A model generated the notes under the pieces. The model saw nothing but the letters and a program-made list of their open reading frames with translations. It did no database searches and was not told the DNA's origin. This document shows, one piece after another, positions 56,641-64,000 of a stretch of DNA of 64,000 nucleotides. A program made the translations under genes and the position numbers. The stretch is taken from contig OX291562.1 of NCBI GenBank assembly GCA_946406115.1, positions 1,828,001 through 1,892,000 on the forward strand, in the 5' to 3' direction. This DNA comes from Apoda limacodes. Its lineage: Eukaryota > Arthropoda > Insecta > Lepidoptera > Limacodidae. Position 1 is the stretch's first letter. Every line of letters begins with the position of its first letter.

Positions 56641-58745
56641 ACTCAATAGTGATTAAGGAAATTCGGTTTTCATTTATTTTTTCCATCTCTTCCGACTACG
56701 ACTATCGGAAATAGTTAGTATAGCATGTTACTTACTGCTTGGGTATGGGCATGAATAAATAAAAAAAACCGACTGCAAAAACATTAATAACTAAAAAGAA
56801 ATAAACAGGTGCACCTAAAACATACCAAATATTTAATTTTAAGCAGACGGAACTCATTTTAAGCTAACTACTATAGTTTAAGCAATACACTTTGGACTTG
56901 CATTGAGTCCCGCCTGCTTGTAGTTGAATATTTAGTTTGTTTTAAATTAACTCGTTTATGTCTTTTTAGTTCTTACTGTTTTTGGTTTTTTTATTATTTA
57001 TTTTTAAATCAAGATCAAATCAAAATCTTTTTATTCAAATGGGTTACTAAGAACACTTTCGAATCGTCCCGTAAATTAACTACAACTCGCTTTACAAACT
57101 ATTTACAATACTATTTTATTGCGTGCGTCCAATAGGTGATTTTTGTAAAATCACAAATGACACAATATTATAGTGTGTCAACTAATAAATGCATGTTTTG
57201 TATTGAAAAACTATTAAACCAATGTAAATAGTTTGATTTTAAAAAAAATCAATCAAAATTTTGGTACTAATCTAATTGCCTATTGTTTTTCAGATTGCAT
57301 AAAACGATGTGATACGTTAAAAGTCTTCAATTACTCTGTGACGGGATTTCAAGTAACTCCCGAGAAAAATATATTCATATAACATATAATATTACACAGA
57401 AGACGTTATATACATTTTATTTACACCTTTTTGTTATTTTTTTCGACTCGCGCTTGACTATTTTATCAACCCCATAACACTCGGGAGATGAATACCTTTT
57501 AATTTTAACCTCATTTATAATAAAAAAAATGGATCAAAAACTAGTTGAACTAAACAAAAGATTGAATCATTCAGGTACAACACTATTTTTACGTTAGCAT
57601 AAGGTGGCAACTCACCAAATGTCACTTTAGTCTATATAATTAAAAATCAAGTTTTAGAAGTATTTGACAGGAGTTTTGGCGCGAATCTTAAATGAGTAAG
57701 TGAGTGGTGTTTTTTTCTGTTTAATTTTTCTAAATCATTTAGTGACTTTCGATGTATATATCTTAGTAATGTTTTACGAAAGCGTGTTAAGAATTGTGCA
57801 GCGAAGGCTCATGAATAGTGAATTATGAAGAAATAAACAGGACATGACGCGCAATGCCTAAGGATCCACACCAATCTTGGGACTTGAAAACGAGGCCCGC
57901 GGTAACGCCCGCGCCACGATACGATATAATATAATTGACTTTGACTGTGGCAAATACATAAATGGTATGCTAAGATCGTGCGAGCCCATTATAATATAAA
58001 AAAAAAAAAAATTATTTGACACGCAATTTGAACAAAAAAAAGGTGTACAATAAATTGACAAATCCAAAAATGATATAAAACACTTTAAATAAAATAATTA
58101 ACAAAACTCAATCCAAACTTATTTTTAAAGTTTCACATACCGGTATCTTAACATTAAAACAACTTTCGTTTTAAAAAAATTACATCAAAATAAAAAAAAA
58201 TCAGCCTGAAATACTTACCACGACTTTTAACATATAAGATTTGTTTTTTTACTTTTTGTTTGTTAAAAAACATTAATTACGGACTTATAACATTATCATA
58301 AGTCCTAAGTTAAAACTTCGAGAAAATAAAAGAGAAGACCTGTCATCATTATTTGCCTTTTAATGATTGATAACAAGTATGATATTCTTCTCCGAACAAG
58401 GTTTTGTCGCAAAGGTTTAGTAAGTCCATCTTTGCAAAACTTATTGTTAGCAGAGCATTTTAAAGTTGCATAAGTTTACAGGTTCTGGGTACTCGTAATA
58501 GACGTAGAAGTAGTCAATTTCTGTCTTTTTTTGCTAGATTGCTTTTTCAAGATACTGGTTAAGGAACCCGCCAGCGCTTCAATAATTTGGTTTTCATTGT
58601 GCATTGTCAAAGATTTCCATTAAAATCACTGACACAATTACTATTATTACTGAGTGATATTACCTGTAGAGCTTGGTGGCATTCAAATAGTAGTCCTAAG
58701 TTGACTGTGTTACCATCGAGAGCTTTTAGAACAGCAGAATTCTGA
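56641..58745. other. Spacer with a LINE tail and a small hairpin
   Basis: 57007-57100 (minus) is a 3' end of the CR1-like LINE family (CGATTCGAAAGTGTTC, then AAAAAGATTTTGATTTGAT). A perfect hairpin GGACTTAT...ATAAGTCC lies near 58279-58303. AACCGACTGCAAAAA at 56770 is a dispersed-repeat end. Otherwise A+T-rich with no gene. Confidence 0.45.
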
Positions 58746-61700
58746 TTTCAAAGTCCGTAATCTTCTTGCTCGCCATGTCCTTTGCAGCCTGGATTATACT
58801 TACACATTCCGCTTGGAATGAAGAACTGTGGATGCGTGCATGTTTCGGGATGGTCCTGTTGATTTTTATGTAGCTCGATGGTGTAGTGTTTGTTAAAAAC
58901 AAACCTTCTCGATATCCTAGCGCAGGGAGCGTGCAATAAAAGGAATGTAGCTGTTACCTTGTCTAGGATGCTGGTGTGCTTAGTTCCTGTGTTACCTTTC
59001 CATAGTCCTGCCTGCCTTAGTCTCAGGGCCGCCATCGCTGCCTCCTGTTGAATGTGTAGGTGGAGCGGTGGGAGCCCTAGTAGAATTTCTAAGGCTGCAG
59101 TGGGAGTTCTCATACATCCAGTTATTGCTACACATGCCAATCTCTGGAAACGTTGTAGGTTGAGTTGCTCGGTTTTTAGCATTGTCCTCGGCCACCAGAG
59201 GATGGCTCTGTAGGTGAACGCTGATCTGATTACTGCTGTGTAAAGTCATTGTGTCGTCTTGGGGTTTAGGCCCCAGTTCTTGCCCACCAGCCTTTATTAC
59301 ACTGTCCGAAGATTATGCTAGCCTTGGTTTGTTTGTTCTTTAAGTGGTTGGTCCAGTTCAGCTTGCTGTTTAAGATTACCCCCAGGTATTTGACTTCCTG
59401 TGAGAGAGACAGACTTGAGCCAAAAAATATTGGGGCAATTGCTTTGCTGGTTTTTATTCTGTTGGTAAAAAGAATTAGTTCTGTTTTGCTGGGGTTTACT
59501 ACCATTTTTTTTTTTTTTTTTTTTTTATACCACTAAGGTGGCAAACAAGCTTACGGCCCGCCTGATGGTAAGCGGTCACCGTAGCCTATGGACGCTTGCA
59601 ACACCAGGGGTATCACTTGCGCGTTGCCGACCCTTCAGAAATCTAATAACTTCTTTCTTGAAGAACTCCATACTGTAGTCCTTGCAGAAAACCTTGGCAG
59701 GGAGCTCATTCCACAACTTAAGCGTTCGCGGGAGGAAGTTTCTCTGAAACCGCACTGTACGCGACCATTTAGGTTCTAAAGTGTGAGAATGAATTCCCTG
59801 CCGATGGCGAGCGGTGCGATGGTAGAAAGTAGCCGTGGGCATCATTTCGAACAATTCCTCAGAACACAACCCATTGTAGAAGCGGTAGAACACACACAGT
59901 GAGGCAAAGTCTCTCCTCAGACTTAAGGGCTCGATACCGCAAGTGAGTTTGGGATCGTCGACAATTCTCACAGCCCGTCGTTGAACCGAGTCAAAAGGGT
60001 CAAGCTGGTATCCGGGTGCACCTGCCCAGAGATGGCAGCAGTACTCCATATGGGGCCGAACTTGCGACTTGTTGCACCAAATTTCCACTTTTACCAGAGC
60101 TTCTTCCATGAAGTCGTTTAGTATGCCTTTATCTCTGCCACTGATAAGTATGGACAGGTCGTTATAATAGCCCACTGTATAGTGGCCGCTTTCGTTGAGC
60201 TTGGCAATCAGGTCATCTACAACTAGATTCTATAGTAAGGGTGACAACACACCTACTTGAGGGCATCCTTTCGCTACTATGTCCCTGGTTGAGCTGCTGT
60301 TCACAGTGAACTGTATTCCTTTCATTTTTAGCATGTTGGTTATCCAACTGACTAAAGTAGGATTCACCTTGCGTTTAATGAGGGCCCTGTTTATGCTTTG
60401 AAAAAGCGTTTTGTTAAATGCACACTCAATATCAATTAATGCACTTAGTGTTGATTGCCTATCTGCCAGCGCCCTTTCTATCTTTTCCACAACGCAATGA
60501 AGGGCTGTTTCTGTAGATTTTCCGGTGCAATAGACGTGTTGGATGATGGTGAGCGGTATGCTTGTTAGCGTCACGTCCCTGATGTGTCGGTCGCAGAGTA
60601 TTTCCAGAGTCTTTAACATAAAGGAGGTGAGGTTTATTGGTCGGTATGCCTTCGGAATTGTGTAGTCACTCCTGCCAGGTTTGGGTAGAAAGATTACCTT
60701 TACTTCCCTCCAAGCCACAGGAATGTATTTGTGTGTGAGGCAAGCTCTGAAGATATGTACCAGGGCCTCGGCAATAAGGTTTAATCCCCACTGCAGTAGG
60801 GCTGGGAAGATGCCATCCAAACCTGCTGATTTGAAGGGGAGAAAGGTTTGGATCGCCCAGGCTGTTTTTTCCCTGTCTTGCGCGGCTCTCCAGTCTATCT
60901 CCGATGGTTCCTCCTCTTGTTGAGGTTCCCAGTCTGTGTCCGTGATTGTGCAGCTGGGAAAGTTCGTTTTTAGTAGTAGTGTGCATGCTGCCTCGTCTGA
61001 TGTCGAGTAAGAGCCGTCATCGAGCTTTAGCGAGCCTAGGTTGCGATTGTATCCTTGCTCGTTTTGAGATTCGATAGAACTACAGAAACGTCGCCAGCTC
61101 TCTCTTTTACGAGTTCTGATGCGTTTCTTGTATTTGATTTTTACTGATTTGTAGGTTTCCCAGTCTTGTTCTGATCTTGTGTTTTTGGCCCTATTGAAGA
61201 CCCGTCTTAGGGTTTGCCTTAGCTGCGGGCATCACCAGTGATTGGTGTTGTGTTTTTTTTTCCTTCGGCTTGGGGAGAGGGCAAGACTGATGATAGGAGT
61301 CCAGCAGCGACGGTGTCATCTTTGTAACCCTCTGTTCGATCAGGTCTATATTTGTCAGTGTTCCCCTGTGTTTGCATCGGTTGTGTGTTAGTGCAGCCTT
61401 GAATTCCATTATATTGGTTTTACGGGGGTTCCTTCTAGGCTCCATTATTGTCTTCTGTAGTTGGATCCTATAACAGATCCTTCTATGGTCCGAACATGAC
61501 AATTCATTAGAGACTTGCCATCTTGTTATGATTTCCTCTGCTGAGCTTGTTGCCAATGTGATGTCAACAATGGTTTAGTACCGTGTTGTTACAAACGTTG
61601 GTTCAGATCCTCTGTTGAGAATATTAAGATTAGTTGAAAATAGAAATGAGACGAGATCCTCACCTCTTTTGTTTTTGTTTTCGCACCCCCAGAGTGCGTG

Positions 61701-61981
61701 GTGGGCATTGGAGTCTGCAGCTATGACCAGATCCTCTTTGTTTTGTTTGCAGTATCTCACCAGTTCATGTGACGGAATGTCTCCGTCATTCGGCATGTAC
61801 ACTGATGCGATAACTAGCGAGAGTGGGCCTGCATCATTATCCTGTTTAATCCTAACAGATGTTAGGTCTCTGGAACAGAATTGGGTTAGTAGCGCAGCTG
61901 GTATGCGTTCGGGTATGTATATGCATGTGCGTGGTTTTTCTATGGTTGTGTTGAGTAGTAACTTACCCCCTAACTTCTCCT
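58746..61981 (-). pseudogene. R1/LOA/I-type LINE endonuclease-RT, broken
   Basis: Minus-strand LINE interrupted at 59505-60072 by LINE-2. Endonuclease (61950-61460): VYMPNDGDIPSHEL, ADSNAHHALWG, SCSDHRRI. RT (60830-60080): GLDGIFPALLQ, YRPINLTSFMLKTLE, motif A IDIECAFNKT (AFN instead of AFD), motif B' GCPQVGVLSPLL, motif C GYYNDLSIL where YADD is expected. Past the insertion: MVVNPSKTELILF, VKYLGVILNSKLNW, LACVAITGCMRTPTAALEIL, LGLPPLHLHI, ending at a stop at 58748. An RNase H domain would normally follow but is not seen. The altered motif C and several frameshifts make it inactive. Confidence 0.88.
59505..60072 (-). mobile_element. LINE-2 insertion in the R1/LOA/I-type LINE
   Basis: Poly-T at 59505-59526 (poly-A on the element strand), then the LINE-2 3' UTR and about 155 C-terminal codons (SQVRPHMEYCCHLWAG... 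LWNELPAKVF... VASVHRLR), stop at 59576. The 5' truncation point is at CAAGTCGCAAG, ~60072. Host LINE coding sequence is readable on both sides (VKVEIWC before, VNPSKTEL after), so the insertion point is precise, but a clear duplication is not visible. Confidence 0.9.
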
Positions 61982-62298
61982 ATAGAAGACCCCGGTGCCA
62001 GACTCGATCGAACGCCTTCGCTATTTTCAGGCTACAATATGCCAATGGAGGCCCCTGACTAGCTAGTGCCCATTGGTATATGTGAGATACACTAGAAGGT
62101 CAATAGCCGAGCGACCGTGGCGAACTACATACTGGACTAGGTATCTCAGAAGCTGCGTTTTGATCACACGCTCCATCACCTTGGGGAGGAGAGAGGTAAT
62201 AACGATTGGCCTGTAATTCGATGGATCTAGTCTTTTTGGGCACCGGGTGTACATTACAGTCTTTCATAACGACTGAAATTGCCTAGTGTGGTAGGAAA
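61982..62298 (-). pseudogene. LINE-2 internal RT fragment
   Basis: Equivalent to about 28785-29129 of LINE-2, on the minus strand, with a small deletion. Readable: SNYRPIVITSLLPKVMERVI, VRHGRSAIDLLVYLT and motif A region KIAKAFDRVWHRG. It abuts the upstream end of the R1/LOA/I-type LINE at 61981. Neither a 5' end nor a poly-A is present. Confidence 0.88.
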
Positions 62299-64000
62299 AA
62301 AATATAGTAACCCAAGATATTTGGTTCTACCTGCAGGCATTATTAGCGACACAATATGAATGTCCGTCAGAAAAGTAGAAGTAGTAATATACTTGTCAAT
62401 CACAATGTAGGCGGTCATATCGCAAATAACGATTTCTTCCAGACAAGTACTTTGATTAATGTTCTTTTGTCTGTAGAATTTACAAAGTTTGTTTTGAATT
62501 TACCTTCTGAAAAAGCCAAGCAAGTATTTTTCCTTAGTTACTAATTTATCCACTTATAACTACTTTTATCAGATGGATCAAAAACACCAGAAAACCTTGC
62601 TCACAAAAAGACTTTAATCTTTGTATTTGGTTTTGATCAAAAACAATAAGTGTAATAGGAGTCTTATGTCCAGGTTACATGAACTAGCTGCAGCCAAATA
62701 TAAAATTGTATTAACTCAGTTTCAAAATTATCTTGAGATAATTTGTTTTACCTGCATAACGGCGCTTTGGTGTATACAAGATTTTGGCAAACGTAACATT
62801 TAATAAGACTTTCTTAACTTATCCTACAATTGCAGTATATGCTTTGGCAAAACAGTCTTCACATAGTTAAGTATGTGCGATGTTCATTGCACAGTAATTA
62901 TGAGCATCTGCAACATCCTTTTTTTGTGCTGCTGTGTTTCTTGGATGATGCTTGGTTTATAGGTACAGACAGGGAGCAATTTGGTTTCTGATAGGAATAT
63001 CTAATGTCCCAATAAAGAATTTGTAGTCAAATATGGCTTAAGTAGGATTATCGCAATCTCTGTCAATCAACCACGACACTTTTTGGGCTTCGATCTTGTT
63101 ATTCATTTTTCTTTCTAATAACATGATACTTTTAAATTCTGAAATTTAAAGCGTTTTTTTATTTTTTAATAGTAAATGCACCATAAAATATAGACTAAAT
63201 TTAAATTTTATTAAAAATATATGACACAATTTTTACTTAAGTGCCTGGCGACACCTGATGGTAGCAACCTCCTTCAAACTTAACGTGCAATTGTTTTACG
63301 AATTATTAGCGTTTTTTTGTTGAGGGCGGCAAAATCATAGCGCGCCCACTCCCCTTAGGTTGTTTGATAGGCATTAAATTTTGCTTATTCTATACTTCCT
63401 ACATAGTGAACATATGCCTGCCATGTGTCTTAAATGGGAATTCAACTGCCTTCTGTTGATCACTGCTCAGGACAAACATCTATAAAAAAATAACTAAGTG
63501 AAACCATCAGAACACTTATCCCTAAAGGAGTGGTTAGAGATGTCATGAATGTATGTCTGTTACACACTGATGGTATTCCTTTCCACAAACATGATAGTTG
63601 GTAAGCCAATCGCTGTGACTTTGAAACATTTATTTTTCTTTGAGTCTGAATGTTTACAAACAAGTTTGAAAGTTAACAAACATTTGTGTGTGGGTAAATA
63701 AGTGTTTGTATCTGGTACAAACCTTTCTTAGTTTGGGACCAGATGGGGCTGTGTAAGATGTCAAGGAATATCTTGTACCTATGCTTTATATTTATTTGTA
63801 GGTTACAGAGGGCCATGCAGCATGGTGCACATCTCTGCACGCAAGCAAAGAAACTAGTAACTAGGTAAAGCATACAGTAAAATATGGATATGAACAAGAA
63901 TGCATCAATTAAAAATTGCAGAAGAACCTTAAAAATAACTATTAGATTGTCTATAAAGGTGGCCAAAGTTTTAAGAAAGTCTTCACTCATAAATAACATG
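62299..64000. other. A+T-rich spacer to the window end
   Basis: No gene or element recognised. The ORFs at 63460-63663 and 63673-63999 (both minus) have no recognisable motifs; the latter is hydrophobic and runs to near the window edge, so an exon cut by the edge cannot be excluded. Confidence 0.35.

Noticed and set aside
63673..63999. Hydrophobic 108-codon ORF at the window edge
   Set aside because: No family motif, A+T-rich, starts at the edge; cannot be supported as an exon.

Overview
The window looks like an intergenic, transposon-dense stretch of an insect genome, most probably a moth or butterfly. The evidence is its A+T-rich background, the mixture of element types (Jockey, RTE/BovB-like and CR1-like LINEs, a BEL/Pao LTR retrotransposon, mariner, Tc1 and hAT), and several short dispersed repeats that I know from lepidopteran genomes. 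The lepidopteran assignment is inference. I see no intact single-copy host gene, no rRNA or convincing tRNA gene and no CRISPR array. Nearly every long reading frame is transposon protein, usually broken.

Layout. 1-1617: a Jockey-type LINE lacking its reverse-transcriptase core. 4464-9314: a nearly complete Jockey element (copy 1) whose ORF1/ORF2 junction is replaced by the 3' end and poly-A of another LINE (called LINE-2 here). 9.3-19.6 kb: decayed repeats, a mariner relic itself hit by a LINE tail, a foldback element and a possible small secreted-peptide ORF. 19.7-20.7 kb: an RTE/BovB-like RT fragment.

20855-35989 is the most informative part: a nest of transposons that can be read from target-site duplications. 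A small hAT element (8-bp duplication CTCTAGGA) was entered by a minus-strand BEL/Pao retrotransposon (5-bp duplication GGGAT). Its two ~1.6-kb LTRs flank a gag-protease remnant. One LTR was then entered by Jockey copy 2, which was entered by a nearly full-length LINE-2 (26662-30262). The other LTR-gag junction is replaced by a Jockey fragment. A solo LTR of the same Pao family lies at 48857-51153 with its own duplication (ATTGT), and carries a LINE insertion with duplication AAAACTTAG.

36.1-43.9 kb holds two nearly identical Tc1 transposase copies in the same orientation. Between them are a very decayed ~100-bp tandem repeat (37775-38745) and a sharp 131-bp tandem repeat (40980-41697). 45.3-46.1 kb is a 96-bp tandem repeat split by a LINE. 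47.4-48.0 kb is a minus-strand Jockey fragment. 52.4-56.6 kb contains a LINE-2 tail, a small inverted-repeat element, dispersed repeats and a DDE transposase relic. 58.7-62.3 kb is a minus-strand R1/LOA/I-type LINE with a dead polymerase motif, itself hit by LINE-2.

The genes do not form a pathway. They are layers of selfish elements, and the junctions give their relative order: hAT before Pao before Jockey copy 2 before LINE-2. LINE-2 is the youngest visible layer at three separate sites (6074, 26662, 59505).
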